The notes below the pieces were generated by a model that saw only the letters and a program-made list of their open reading frames with translations, did no database searches and was not told the origin of the DNA. From CAG-390 sp045541375 (GTDB taxonomy: Bacteria; Bacillota; Clostridia; Oscillospirales; CAG-272): a stretch of DNA of 57,578 nucleotides. A program made the translations under genes and the position numbers. How positions within the stretch are numbered: position 1 is the stretch's first letter; the number at the start of each line of letters is the position of its first letter. Of this stretch, positions 6,949-15,439 are shown piece by piece. The stretch is from contig JAZQJB010000061.1 in the NCBI GenBank assembly GCA_045541375.1, positions 1 to 57,578 on the forward strand. Reading direction: 5' to 3'.

Positions 6949-8370
6949 ATGACAGTTGGTGAAAAAATACAGTATTACAGAAAGAAGATCGGGCTGTCGC
7001 AAGAGGAACTCGGTCAAAAGATCCTCGTCAGCCGTCAGACAATAAGTCTTTGGGAAATGGATAAGACACTTCCGACCATTGATAATTTGTTATTGCTTAA
7101 AGAAATATTCGGTGTATCCGTTGACGATATATTGAGCAACGCAGAGCCCGTCGAAGAAAGCAAAGACGAGCCTCGGGAGGCTTATACGTTTCAGTATACA
7201 AAAGATGATCTTTTTGAAGTTTTGAAGCAACTGCGCACGCCGTTTATAAAACGGGCAATAAGGTCAACTTTGGCTTGTGCCGTCTTGTTTATTTTTCTTG
7301 TTGTGACTGAAGCACCCGATTCGCTGATCGGTTTTCTCCTCGGATATTTAATGATCAGCGTCATTACACAGATAACAGGATATCGTGCTTACAAAAAAGC
7401 TTGGCTGCCGACCGAAAACATATTTTCAAAGAATACGTATTCATACTCGATATACGATCAGCACTTTATGCTGAATATTATCCGAAATGAAGAAACCGCA
7501 AGAACTCAGAAAGTTTATTTCGACGATATCAAAAAAGTTGAATCCTTAAAAAATCATATAATTCTGAATATTTCCGATCAGATCTTTATCATCAAAAAGG
7601 AAATATTAGTCGAAAATTCCGTTTTCTTTTCACTTGGTGAACGCAAATACGAAAATAATGATGCTAAAAAGCCCACCGATCGCTTGAAAGTTCTCTCGGT
7701 TATTCTGTTGATCCTTTCGATCGTCACGATCTGGGGAGGACTTCTTGGAGTGGGAATACTATCTGCATTCAACCAGGCAATGACGGAAAATATGTGGGTA
7801 TTCTTTTTGTTCCTGCCCGTCCCCATCGCATCCATAGCTTTCGGCTTTTACCTAAAGAAAAAAGGATACAAATATAAATCCAATGTGATCGTGGGCGTCA
7901 TTATGGCGGTATTACTTTGCATTTACGGCTCATTTACTTTCATTTTTGCCGATCTGTATTCTCACAGCGACGAGCCGATCATAAATGCAGAGCAAGCGCT
8001 TGGAATCGACATACCGGAACATTCCCGTATCAATACGATGGACAAGACAACCGGAAACCAATCCATGCCTCGCGGTTATGTTTTCTACACCAGCGATATT
8101 TATTTTGATAATGCCGTTGCGGAAGAATTTGAAAAAGATCTCCCGAACGACTCTAAATGGATAACCGAAATACCGAACGATCTGGTTGGAGTTTCATCCT
8201 ATTACTGCGACATTCTTGCAAGCGATTACTATATCATTTTCAACAAAGATACCGGAGAATTCAACAAACTCCCGTCCGAAAGCGGGACTTACGTATTCAT
8301 CAATATTTTGTATAATGCGAAAGACAATACAATGAAATTGGTTGAGTATCGGATAGAATATGTCAAATAA
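6949..8370 (+). CDS. XRE-family regulator with multi-pass membrane domain
   Basis: Residues 1-65 are an HTH_3/XRE domain (IGLSQEELGQKILVSRQTIS). Two hydrophobic helices at about residues 103-145 follow, then a soluble stretch, another membrane pair at about 243-320, and a C-terminal extracellular or cytoplasmic domain of about 120 residues ending VEYRIEYVK. 473 aa is long for this class. The layout resembles membrane-tethered XRE regulators of Bacillota, in which the C-terminal part senses a ligand or antagonises its own HTH. AAAGGAGG precedes the start at 6949. It is separate from the preceding operon, having its own promoter. The ligand and the regulated genes are unknown. Confidence 0.85.
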   Translation: MTVGEKIQYYRKKIGLSQEELGQKILVSRQTISLWEMDKTLPTIDNLLLLKEIFGVSVDDILSNAEPVEESKDEPREAYTFQYTKDDLFEVLKQLRTPFIKRAIRSTLACAVLFIFLVVTEAPDSLIGFLLGYLMISVITQITGYRAYKKAWLPTENIFSKNTYSYSIYDQHFMLNIIRNEETARTQKVYFDDIKKVESLKNHIILNISDQIFIIKKEILVENSVFFSLGERKYENNDAKKPTDRLKVLSVILLILSIVTIWGGLLGVGILSAFNQAMTENMWVFFLFLPVPIASIAFGFYLKKKGYKYKSNVIVGVIMAVLLCIYGSFTFIFADLYSHSDEPIINAEQALGIDIPEHSRINTMDKTTGNQSMPRGYVFYTSDIYFDNAVAEEFEKDLPNDSKWITEIPNDLVGVSSYYCDILASDYYIIFNKDTGEFNKLPSESGTYVFINILYNAKDNTMKLVEYRIEYVK

Positions 8371-8380
8371 ATAATTGAGT

Positions 8381-8407
8381 GGCTGCTTCATTAAGAATGA
8401 GGCAGCC
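8381..8407 (+). terminator. Hairpin after XRE gene
   Basis: GGCTGCTTCAT / ATGAGGCAGCC stem (one G-T pair). No T run follows, so it is a weak terminator candidate. The same core recurs in the terminator at 13584. Confidence 0.5.
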
Positions 8408-8469
8408 TTGATACTATGTATAAATATTTTTGCCAAATGTAGTTACAGCATTGTATTATATTATACACG

Positions 8470-8872
8470 TTTTGGAAGATTTTCGCTTCGCGAAAAACTG
8501 TATCTTATTAAAACGCCTCATTCGTCACGCTCGCGCGTGCCACCTTCCCCCACTGGGGAAGGCTGAATAGTATAGCAATAACCGCCAACTATTCAGCGAA
8601 GATGATTTAGCTATATAATTTTGCATATCAAATTGGAATATTTTATTGAAAAAGTTTGCAAAAACTTCATTTCGAGTGCGGAATGCTCTAAATAAAAATA
8701 TTCCGATCTGCCCAAACAAAATTATTGAAATATACGATGTTCGCTGAAAAGCTAAAAGTTATCGACCAATCTATCAGCCTTCCCCGGTGGGGGAAGGTGG
8801 CACGAGTAGTGCCGAATGAGGCGTTTTAATAAGATACTGTTTTTCGAGCGTATGCGAGAAAATCTTCCAAAA
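8470..8872. mobile_element. MITE-like element with about 95-bp terminal inverted repeats
   Basis: The left end from 8470 (TTTTGGAAGATTTTCGC) and the right end to 8872 (GCGAGAAAATCTTCCAAAA) are reverse complements. The inverted arms continue inward through AAACTGTATCTTATTAAAA, CGCCTCATTCG, a small variable hairpin, GTGCCACCTTCCCC and GGGGAAGGCTGA, to about 8570 on the left and 8775 on the right. The roughly 200-bp interior is AT-rich with no credible gene. No transposase is in the window, so it would be mobilised in trans. I could not identify a convincing target-site duplication. It accounts for most of the gene-free stretch 8371-8953. Confidence 0.82.
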
Positions 8873-8911
8873 GTCTCTTACTTTATTTGATCCGAGTTTT
8901 ATATTATTTAA

Positions 8912-8945
8912 GGGTTGCTTCACGCTTTTGTCAATGAAGCAACCC
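8912..8945 (-). terminator. Terminator of glycyl radical enzyme operon
   Basis: Stem GGGTTGCTTCA / TGAAGCAACCC, 9 bp beyond the activase stop codon on the minus strand. The T run after the stem is poor. Confidence 0.6.
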
Positions 8946-8953
8946 GTTCATAT

Positions 8954-9715
8954 TTATTTTGCCGCCTTCAGCGCGGCTTTTTTGCTCTCGCCGATGGCGT
9001 GGTATGGCAAAAGCTCGTGCTCAAGCCCACGGGCGGTGCAATATTGCTTGATCTTTTGGAGCTCGTCACCGTCATTGTAGCCGGGGATCACGGGTGTGCG
9101 GATAATGATCCTTTTACCCGTTTCGATCAGCTTTTCGAGATTTTCCAAAATCAGTTGGTTGTCAGCTCCCGTGCCAATTCGATGAAGCTCGGGATCGAGC
9201 GCCTTGATGTCGTAAAGGAAACAAGAAGTGTATGGCAATACCTTCTCAAAACAGTTCCAAGGAAGATTGCCCGCGGTGTCGATAGCCACGGAAATGCCGC
9301 CCGAGGCGCATTTTTCGGCGATTTCTGCAAGGAAATCGGGATAAAGCATACACTCCCCACCCGAGAAAGTCACTCCGCCGCCCGCCGCGCGGTAGAAATC
9401 AATATCTGCGAAAATGATCTCATAAAGCTCGTCGGCGGTATACTTGCGCCCATAAAGCTTCCTTGCTTCTGCTGGGCAATTATCGACGCATTCACCGCAG
9501 AGGGCGCAGGAATCGGGACTCGGGCATATCTCTTTGCACACTCCGCAACCGATGCATTTTTCGGTCATCAGAGCAAGCTCGGGCTTTGGCGACTTACTCT
9601 CGGGGTTGTGGCACCATTTGCAGTCAAGGTTACAACCTTTGAAAAAAACTGCTGTCCTGACGCCGGGGCCGTCAACCGTCGATGAGCGCTTTATATCAAA
9701 AATATACGGGATCAT
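8954..9715 (-). CDS. Glycyl-radical enzyme activating protein (radical SAM)
   Basis: S-adenosylmethionine-dependent activase that installs the glycyl radical on its partner enzyme. The radical-SAM motif CNLDCKWC lies at about residues 29-36. Two ferredoxin-like 4Fe-4S motifs follow (CIGCGVCKEIC and CALCGECVDNC), the insertion typical of activases of glycerol dehydratase-type glycyl radical enzymes. The GGE-like motif TFSGGECML binds SAM. At 253 aa it is slightly shorter than usual (about 300). It overlaps the aldo/keto reductase gene by 4 bp and is last in the operon. Its substrate is almost certainly the glycyl radical enzyme at 10658-12877. Confidence 0.93.
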   Translation of the reverse strand: MIPYIFDIKRSSTVDGPGVRTAVFFKGCNLDCKWCHNPESKSPKPELALMTEKCIGCGVCKEICPSPDSCALCGECVDNCPAEARKLYGRKYTADELYEIIFADIDFYRAAGGGVTFSGGECMLYPDFLAEIAEKCASGGISVAIDTAGNLPWNCFEKVLPYTSCFLYDIKALDPELHRIGTGADNQLILENLEKLIETGKRIIIRTPVIPGYNDGDELQKIKQYCTARGLEHELLPYHAIGESKKAALKAAK

Positions 9716-10647
9716 GCGTTTGTAAGGATCGTCATTTCCTCGTCGGTGAGGACAAGATCGGCACCCGCGCAGTTAGATGTAAAATGATCGACGTTCGAGG
9801 ACGAAAAGAGCGGGATCACTCTCGGGAAGCCTTTCATTCGGTGCGCGTTGCACATCCACGCAACGGCAAGGGCGCTGTTGGTGACTCCCTTTTCCTTTGC
9901 CATATTTGCAAGGACTTCAAAACGCGCACCGCCGATATAGTTTTCGGGCAGACGGGAAATATCCTCATAAGCGCCGCGAATGAGTGAGGAATAGGCAACA
10001 AGCGGAATATCCTTGTTTTCAAGATAACGCAGACGCTCTCTGCCGACGTTTTCGTTGAAAATATAGTTCGGTTTCAGATCAAGACGGCAATTGAGGTAGG
10101 AAAAGCGCTGCTGCATTACGGTATACGGTGTGCAACCCTTTTCTTTTGCCATGGAATTGAACTCGGAGAAGCGCCAGGTGTCATAATTACTGCCGCCGAG
10201 AACGCGCACCTTGCCCTTTTTCACAAGAGACTGGAACGTCTCCATAGTCTCCTCCATCGGGGTATCCATATCGTCGGTGTGAGCGTAATAGAGATCAATA
10301 TAATCAGTTCCAAGCTTGCGAAGGCTCTCGTCACACCAATATTCGATCTGCTCCTTTTTCAGCCCCGCGCCAACGCCGTGGCGGTCGAAACCGACCTTCG
10401 TCGCAAGCACGATCTTATCGCGGCATCCGCGGTCGCGTAGCCACTCGCCGAGCAGAGTTTCGCTTTCGTCGCCCGTGCCCGCCCAATGGGCATAGTTATT
10501 CGACGTGTCGATGAAATTTCCGCCCATTGCCACATAAGCATCAAGCACGGCATAGGCATCCTCCTTCGACACCGTCGAGCCGAACATCATTGCTCCGAGG
10601 CAGATCTGAGATACTGTCAAGCCGTTGTTAAGCGTAATATATTCCAT
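9712..10647 (-). CDS. Aldo/keto reductase
   Basis: NAD(P)H-dependent oxidoreductase of the aldo/keto reductase superfamily, 311 aa, a TIM barrel. The catalytic tetrad is visible: Asp in NFIDTSNNY, Tyr in NNYAHW, Lys in ATKVG and His in YYAHTDD. It sits between the glycyl radical enzyme (10 bp gap) and its activase (4 bp overlap). The simplest reading is that it reduces the aldehyde or ketone released by the radical enzyme, or makes its substrate, recycling NAD(P). The exact carbonyl substrate is unknown. Confidence 0.92.
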   Translation of the reverse strand: MEYITLNNGLTVSQICLGAMMFGSTVSKEDAYAVLDAYVAMGGNFIDTSNNYAHWAGTGDESETLLGEWLRDRGCRDKIVLATKVGFDRHGVGAGLKKEQIEYWCDESLRKLGTDYIDLYYAHTDDMDTPMEETMETFQSLVKKGKVRVLGGSNYDTWRFSEFNSMAKEKGCTPYTVMQQRFSYLNCRLDLKPNYIFNENVGRERLRYLENKDIPLVAYSSLIRGAYEDISRLPENYIGGARFEVLANMAKEKGVTNSALAVAWMCNAHRMKGFPRVIPLFSSSNVDHFTSNCAGADLVLTDEEMTILTNA

Positions 10648-10657
10648 AATTTTACCT

Positions 10658-12877
10658 CTATTTCATTCTTTCAATAATATCGTCCTGAAGCGGCTTTGTG
10701 ATGTCTACGAAAATGCCGCTGTAACCCGTGATACGCACTCGCAGATCGCGGTGGAGATGAGGATTCACCTGCGCGTCAAGCAGATCTTCGAGCAGGGCGG
10801 CAGTCACCTGCGCGTGCATACCGCCGCGGTTGAAATACACCGCGAGCATAGCGGAAAACAATTCGTGTCCGCTCTCGCCCTCGAACTGCCCCGGGTCGAT
10901 ATCGAGATTCAGCGCACCCGAAAGGAAGCCGTCGTCGGGGATATGCAGCATTGAGTTGAACATCGCCGTCAGACCGTTCGTGCAAGAGCCGTTTGCGGGG
11001 CGCGTGTTCTGCGAAAACGGCGTTCCCGCAAGACGTCCGTCGGGAGTCGCGCCGTATTTCATACCGTATTTCAGGTGCCAGGTGTCGCTTTGGATGCAAG
11101 GGACGATCAAAAATCCATCCGATTTGAGATACTTTTCGGCGTATTTTCGGGATATACGCGCCATTCCTTCCGCCAAACGGCTTACGTGAGCGTTTGAAAA
11201 AGTATCGTCACTTCCGTATTTCGGAACCTTTCGGCACATCGCAAGAGTGCGCGCGTGGCCTTCAAAATTCGCATCCACGGCGTCTATAAGTTCCGCAAGA
11301 GTCAGCTTTTTATCGCGGAAAACGAGCGCATCCGTCACGGTGAAGCAATCGCAGACCGTTCCGAACATTGGAAAATTCATTAGGGCAAACAAGTATTCCG
11401 CGCAGGCGGTGAAGCATTCTCCGCGCTCGATCGGGCGGGCGGTGAAGCAATCCGTGAAGGAGCACACGGCATAGGGCTTGCGGCGGCGGATCCGAAGCTC
11501 GTGCACACCGCGCTCGGTCTTATTTGAAATGAATTCATCCATATAGGCAAAGTACTTTTCGTAGACTTCGTCTATCGTGACATCGGGATCATCCTGCAAT
11601 GAGCGCAGAATATTTATAAACACATCCTGCCAGCCGCGCTCGGGAATGCGGATGAAGGAATGAAGAAGCATTTCTTCCTCTTCCTTTGATTCAAAAGCGT
11701 TATAGTGCTTCGATGACGGCGAACCGTTTATCCAGAAGCTATGCGAGCCCGGCGAGGGCCAATTGCAGCCGAAATGATGGTAATTTTGAAAACTCTCCTC
11801 GGGCATACCGAGCTTGCGGTATGTCGCTTTTATATTTGCATCGTTATAGAACATCAGCGCCGAAGATCTGAGCGCCTTGCCCGTCAGCGTATGCCACAAA
11901 TCGGGATAAGCCTTGTCCATCCCGGGCGCATAGTAAAATACAACGACAGGATTTTTGAATTCGGGCTGTATGCATTCCGCAAAAAGATAAGTAAGCTCGT
12001 TGACCGTGCAATTCCCGTCGATATCCGTACCGCCGAGAAGAAGATACTGCGGTGCGTCGAAATTGAATACTCGCGCGAAGGTCGAGGAATTCGAAGCGTC
12101 GCCGACCTGGTGCTCTCCCCTGCCCATATTGAGGTTGTGCTTGCAGTAGTAATCGGTGATCAGCTCCACCGCTTCCTCGCGTGTCAGCTTGCCGCTTTCG
12201 ATGTCGGCGCGGTAAAAGGGATAAAGGAGCTTATCCATTCTGCCCACAGTGAGAGTGGGGTTGGGGCTGACGTAGGAGCAATCGATCAGCGTGATGATCC
12301 AGGAAAGCTGCAGGGCGGTTCTGAAGTCCGAGGGCTTCTCAAGTGCGGCTTTTCGGAGAGTTGAAGCCGCATCTTCCATACCCTTCTTGTCAGCCGCATC
12401 GGCATAGCGAAGGATATAGCGTGTTATTGCCTCGTAGATTTCGATTATTGCGGAAAGAAATACACGCCTGCCTTCATCACTCTTGCCCTCAAGCGAAGCG
12501 CGAGCCTTCTCAATAAGCCCTGCAATGCCGTGTTCCATGACCATTTCCCAGTCGTAGGAGCAATGGCCCGAGCTGAAGATCGCACTCTTATACGGAGAGC
12601 GCGGATCACGGCAAAGCTCGCGGAATTTTTCCTCTTCCTCGTCCGTCAGCTCTCTTTGCACCGAGCGACCCGCAATAAGGTCATATTCCTCGATCGGAAC
12701 GCTCACGCGGTCGAGGATCGCCGACAAAGCGCGCGCAAAACGCACGGGCTGAGGCAAAGAAGAGTCCTCGCCCATCAAGTCATACGCAATGAGTATTCTC
12801 TCCGCATCGGCGGCGAACATCGGCTTTTCGGTCAGCGCGATTATTGCTTCATCTATATTTCGTTGAAGTCGTTGCAT
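10658..12877 (-). CDS. Glycyl radical enzyme (pyruvate formate-lyase superfamily), atypical active site
   Basis: 739-aa glycyl radical enzyme. The radical-bearing Gly718 lies in RVRITGYSGIF near the C-terminus. The thiyl Cys371 lies in HHFGCNWPSPG, at the position where eliminases and decarboxylases carry GCxEP. The Glu that serves as general base in diol dehydratases, choline lyase and others is absent (Asn-Trp instead), and the two-Cys motif of pyruvate formate-lyase is also absent. The reaction is therefore not predictable. The start at 12877 is set by GAGAGGAG 6 nt upstream; earlier in-frame ATGs overlap the promoter. It is first in an operon with an aldo/keto reductase and an activase. 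Confidence 0.9.
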   Translation of the reverse strand: MQRLQRNIDEAIIALTEKPMFAADAERILIAYDLMGEDSSLPQPVRFARALSAILDRVSVPIEEYDLIAGRSVQRELTDEEEEKFRELCRDPRSPYKSAIFSSGHCSYDWEMVMEHGIAGLIEKARASLEGKSDEGRRVFLSAIIEIYEAITRYILRYADAADKKGMEDAASTLRKAALEKPSDFRTALQLSWIITLIDCSYVSPNPTLTVGRMDKLLYPFYRADIESGKLTREEAVELITDYYCKHNLNMGRGEHQVGDASNSSTFARVFNFDAPQYLLLGGTDIDGNCTVNELTYLFAECIQPEFKNPVVVFYYAPGMDKAYPDLWHTLTGKALRSSALMFYNDANIKATYRKLGMPEESFQNYHHFGCNWPSPGSHSFWINGSPSSKHYNAFESKEEEEMLLHSFIRIPERGWQDVFINILRSLQDDPDVTIDEVYEKYFAYMDEFISNKTERGVHELRIRRRKPYAVCSFTDCFTARPIERGECFTACAEYLFALMNFPMFGTVCDCFTVTDALVFRDKKLTLAELIDAVDANFEGHARTLAMCRKVPKYGSDDTFSNAHVSRLAEGMARISRKYAEKYLKSDGFLIVPCIQSDTWHLKYGMKYGATPDGRLAGTPFSQNTRPANGSCTNGLTAMFNSMLHIPDDGFLSGALNLDIDPGQFEGESGHELFSAMLAVYFNRGGMHAQVTAALLEDLLDAQVNPHLHRDLRVRITGYSGIFVDITKPLQDDIIERMK

Positions 12878-12908
12878 TTCTGACTCCTCTCGATAGTATG
12901 CTATTATA

Positions 12909-12937
12909 ATTATAGCAAAAAATGTACCAAATAGCAA
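12909..12937 (-). promoter_or_regulatory. Promoter of glycyl radical enzyme operon
   Basis: Minus strand TTGCTA (12932-12937), 17 bp, TATAAT (12909-12914), 31 bp before the start. Confidence 0.75.
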
Positions 12938-13053
12938 GATATTAATGAAAAAGACTTTTCATTCAGGCCGCTGACAAAAGTGTATATGGAAAAACAATAT
13001 GTTAAATTGCACAATAATAGTCAAGCAACTGTGTTCGCAATCTCTAATAGGTG

Positions 13054-13450
13054 TGCAGGGGGCGAAGCCCCCTGCAAAAAAACGATGTCATCCTGAGGAG
13101 CGCCCGCAGGCGTATGCGACGAAGGATCTCGTGCCGCCCCCCATTTACAAGGGGCGGCGCGGTGCCATAACGATGAAATCTGCAGTAAATTTCCGTATAA
13201 TTTTGACAAAGTGTTTTGTTTGCACATTCTAAAGTCAACATAAACGAAATCACTGTGTAATCTTGAAACTACACAGTGATTTTACATTTTCATATATATT
13301 TAGTTTTTTAGTGCAGTACAGACCACTTCGCCAGCACCGCGACGCGCAAAGAACAATTTGCGCGTCACGAGATCCTTCGGCGGCAAAGCGGCCTGCGGGC
13401 GCCGCCTCAGGATGACATCGTTTCTTCTTGCAGGGGCTGCCGCCCCTGCA
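13054..13450. repeat. Inverted pair of GATGTCATCCTGAGG-type repeats (MITE-like)
   Basis: The left arm 13054-13132 and right arm 13367-13450 are inverted copies. Each has a GC-rich hairpin (TGCAGGGGGC...GCCCCCTGCA on the left; TGCAGGGGC on the right), then ACGATGTCATCCTGAGG, a second variable hairpin (13100-13119; 13381-13409), and GAAGGATCTCG. Extra hairpins lie just inside: GCCGCCCCC/GGGGCGGC at 13134-13157 and GACGCGCAAA/TTTGCGCGTC at 13340-13366. The hairpins vary between arms while the core words are conserved. No gene or transposase is present. This explains most of the roughly 690-bp gene-free stretch before 13631. Confidence 0.75.
13247..13283. terminator. Hairpin inside the 13 kb repeat region
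   Basis: AAATCACTGTGTA / TACACAGTGATTTT stem with a 10-nt loop. It is a bidirectional terminator-like structure not adjacent to any gene end. Confidence 0.5.
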
Positions 13451-13583
13451 CCCTGCTTTACAAGTGCTAACAATTTTTCTAAATTCTGTCAACTTTTAGT
13501 TGAGACAAGGTACTACAAGCTCGTACTATTATTTTACTAATTCCTTTGCTTCTTACTCGTACTGTTGAAATTTAATAAAACTG

Positions 13584-13625
13584 AAGTGGCTGCTTCATTT
13601 CGCTTAATGAAGCAGCCACTTTTTG
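13584..13625 (-). terminator. Terminator of flavoprotein operon
   Basis: Perfect AAGTGGCTGCTTCATT / AATGAAGCAGCCACTT stem with T runs on both sides, 6 bp after the minus-strand stop at 13631. Confidence 0.85.
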
Positions 13626-13630
13626 TTATA

Positions 13631-15067
13631 TTAATCGTTATCAGCGAGCATAAATGCCTTCTCACCGCGCTTGCGGACTTCCTCTTCGGGGATTCCGAGC
13701 TCGCGGGCAAGGATCTCGATGATCAGAGGCGAGCAGAAGCCGCCCTGGCAGCGTCCCATTCCCGCGCGAACACGGCGCTTGACGGCGTCGAGTGTTCTTG
13801 CGCCGACGGGACGGCGGATTGCCTGAAGGATCTCGCTCTCGGTAACCTGCTCGCAACGGCAAACGATCTTGCCGTAAAGCGGATCTTTCGCGATGAGGGC
13901 ATCCCTTTCGGCGTCATTCTTATCTGCAAAGCGGACGATTCCGCGGCGTGTTCTGATCCAGCCGATCTTTCTCTCGAGAACGAGTCCCGCTTCCTGCATC
14001 TCGTGCGCGATATATTTTGCAAGAGCAAAGCTTGCGGTCAGACCCGTCGAGCGGACGCCTGAGATACCGACGTAGCCGAGTGCCTTCTTGGAAACGACGA
14101 TATTGTAACCCTCGGGCTCACGCGCGGGACGCGCGCCGACGAACTGCGCGATGGTATCCTCGAAGCGAAGTCCGGGAACCATCTTGAGCGCCTGCTGACG
14201 GACCGATTCAAGTCCCTCGCGGGTGGTCATTCTGTCGGTCTTGTCCTCAACGTCATCGGCGGTGGGTCCGACGATCATATTGTTGTCAACCGTGGGAATA
14301 ACGAGAACTCCGCGGGTCTTCGCGCTGGGAACAGAAGAAATGATGTGCGAAACCTTCACGGGAGTATTGTGGCTGAAAACGAAAAACTCGCCCTTGCGGG
14401 GGTGAACGGTGAAATCGCACTCGTCAACCATCTTTGCGATAACGTCGCAGTAAAGTCCCGCGCAGTTAACGACCCATTTAGCCTCAATGTCGCCCTTGGA
14501 GGTAACGACTTTCTCTACTCTGCCATTCGAAGTGCAAATGTCCTCAACCTTGCAGTCAAGCATAAACTCAACGCCGTTTTCGGCTGCGTTTTCAGCCTCT
14601 GCAACAACAACGAGAAACTGGTTTACCTGGCTGTCGCGAGGGCTGTAGATACCGCCGAGGATCTCGGGATTGAGAGTGGGCTCCATCTCGAGGATATCCT
14701 CTTTGGGAAGAAATTCATAATCGTAAACACCGTTTTGGAAAGCTCTTGCGAGAAGACCGGGCACGTTCTCCATCTGCTCGGGATAAAGGACGGGAGCAAT
14801 GCTTCCGCAATGGATGATCGGAATATCAAGGTCGCGGCAGATGTTGTCGACCATGCTGTGAGAAATGGTACGGATCTTGCACTCGAGAGTGCCGACGGGC
14901 ATTGTTGCGCTCGTAGAGGTCAAGCCGCTGTTCGACTTCGATGCGTCGCCGCCGACGTCGTCGTTTTTATCGCAAACGATGACCTTGATCTTATATTTTG
15001 AAAGCTCGCGCGCCAGCGCAACACCGACAGCGCCCGCTCCGATAATCAGTACGTCTGTTTTAATCAT
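13631..15067 (-). CDS. FAD-dependent oxidoreductase with C-terminal BFD [2Fe-2S] domain (GlpA/LhgO-like)
   Basis: Flavoprotein of the DAO family (anaerobic glycerol-3-phosphate dehydrogenase GlpA or L-2-hydroxyglutarate oxidase type), 478 aa. The N-terminal Rossmann motif VLIIGAGAVGVALARELSKY binds FAD. The C-terminal roughly 100 residues contain the BFD-like [2Fe-2S] set: CRCEQ, then CQGGFC. It forms a tight operon with a DUF1667 protein and a second FAD/NAD oxidoreductase. That three-gene set is often linked to glycerol-3-phosphate oxidation in Clostridia and Thermotoga. No glycerol kinase or facilitator gene is in the window, so the substrate assignment is by family and context only. Confidence 0.88.
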   Translation of the reverse strand: MIKTDVLIIGAGAVGVALARELSKYKIKVIVCDKNDDVGGDASKSNSGLTSTSATMPVGTLECKIRTISHSMVDNICRDLDIPIIHCGSIAPVLYPEQMENVPGLLARAFQNGVYDYEFLPKEDILEMEPTLNPEILGGIYSPRDSQVNQFLVVVAEAENAAENGVEFMLDCKVEDICTSNGRVEKVVTSKGDIEAKWVVNCAGLYCDVIAKMVDECDFTVHPRKGEFFVFSHNTPVKVSHIISSVPSAKTRGVLVIPTVDNNMIVGPTADDVEDKTDRMTTREGLESVRQQALKMVPGLRFEDTIAQFVGARPAREPEGYNIVVSKKALGYVGISGVRSTGLTASFALAKYIAHEMQEAGLVLERKIGWIRTRRGIVRFADKNDAERDALIAKDPLYGKIVCRCEQVTESEILQAIRRPVGARTLDAVKRRVRAGMGRCQGGFCSPLIIEILARELGIPEEEVRKRGEKAFMLADND

Positions 15068-15070
15068 CGT

Positions 15071-15439
15071 TTAGTCCTCCTTTTTGTCTAGGCTCATACA
15101 AGTCACAAGATCGACACCCGTTCCGAGCAGATCGGCGATAACCGTCTGTCCGCAGGTTGCGGGAGCCTCGAGAGTGACCTTTTTCACCTCTTCAGCGCAA
15201 GCAAAAAGCATATCCTTCGGTATGGGAGCCGAAGTGCGGACGGGCATTCTGCGGCGAGCGGCGCCCTTGATGGCGACCGACGAGGTGAACGTACGCTTCG
15301 GGTCGAAGCATTCGTTAATGCAATATTCAACGCCGCGCTTGCAGCGGTTGCCGCTGAGCTTGACGTCATCCTTTGAAGTATATTCGGCAACAACTTCGCA
15401 GCCGTTGGGGCAAACTGTGCAGGTTATGATCTTTTTCAT
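15071..15439 (-). CDS. DUF1667 domain protein (flavoprotein operon subunit)
   Basis: 122-aa protein with an N-terminal cysteine cluster CTVCPNGCEV and further cysteines in SGNRCKRGVEYCINECF, characteristic of DUF1667. These residues probably bind an iron-sulfur cluster or zinc. Members are almost always encoded with GlpA/GlpB-like flavoproteins and are thought to be a small electron-transfer or structural subunit. The start overlaps the stop of the upstream flavoprotein by 4 bp, and its own stop is 3 bp before the next start, so stoichiometric coupled translation is likely. Confidence 0.9.
   Translation of the reverse strand: MKKIITCTVCPNGCEVVAEYTSKDDVKLSGNRCKRGVEYCINECFDPKRTFTSSVAIKGAARRRMPVRTSAPIPKDMLFACAEEVKKVTLEAPATCGQTVIADLLGTGVDLVTCMSLDKKED

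Noticed and set aside
10658..12877. Assignment as pyruvate formate-lyase
   Set aside because: No Cys-Cys active site and a two-cluster activase; only superfamily membership is supported.
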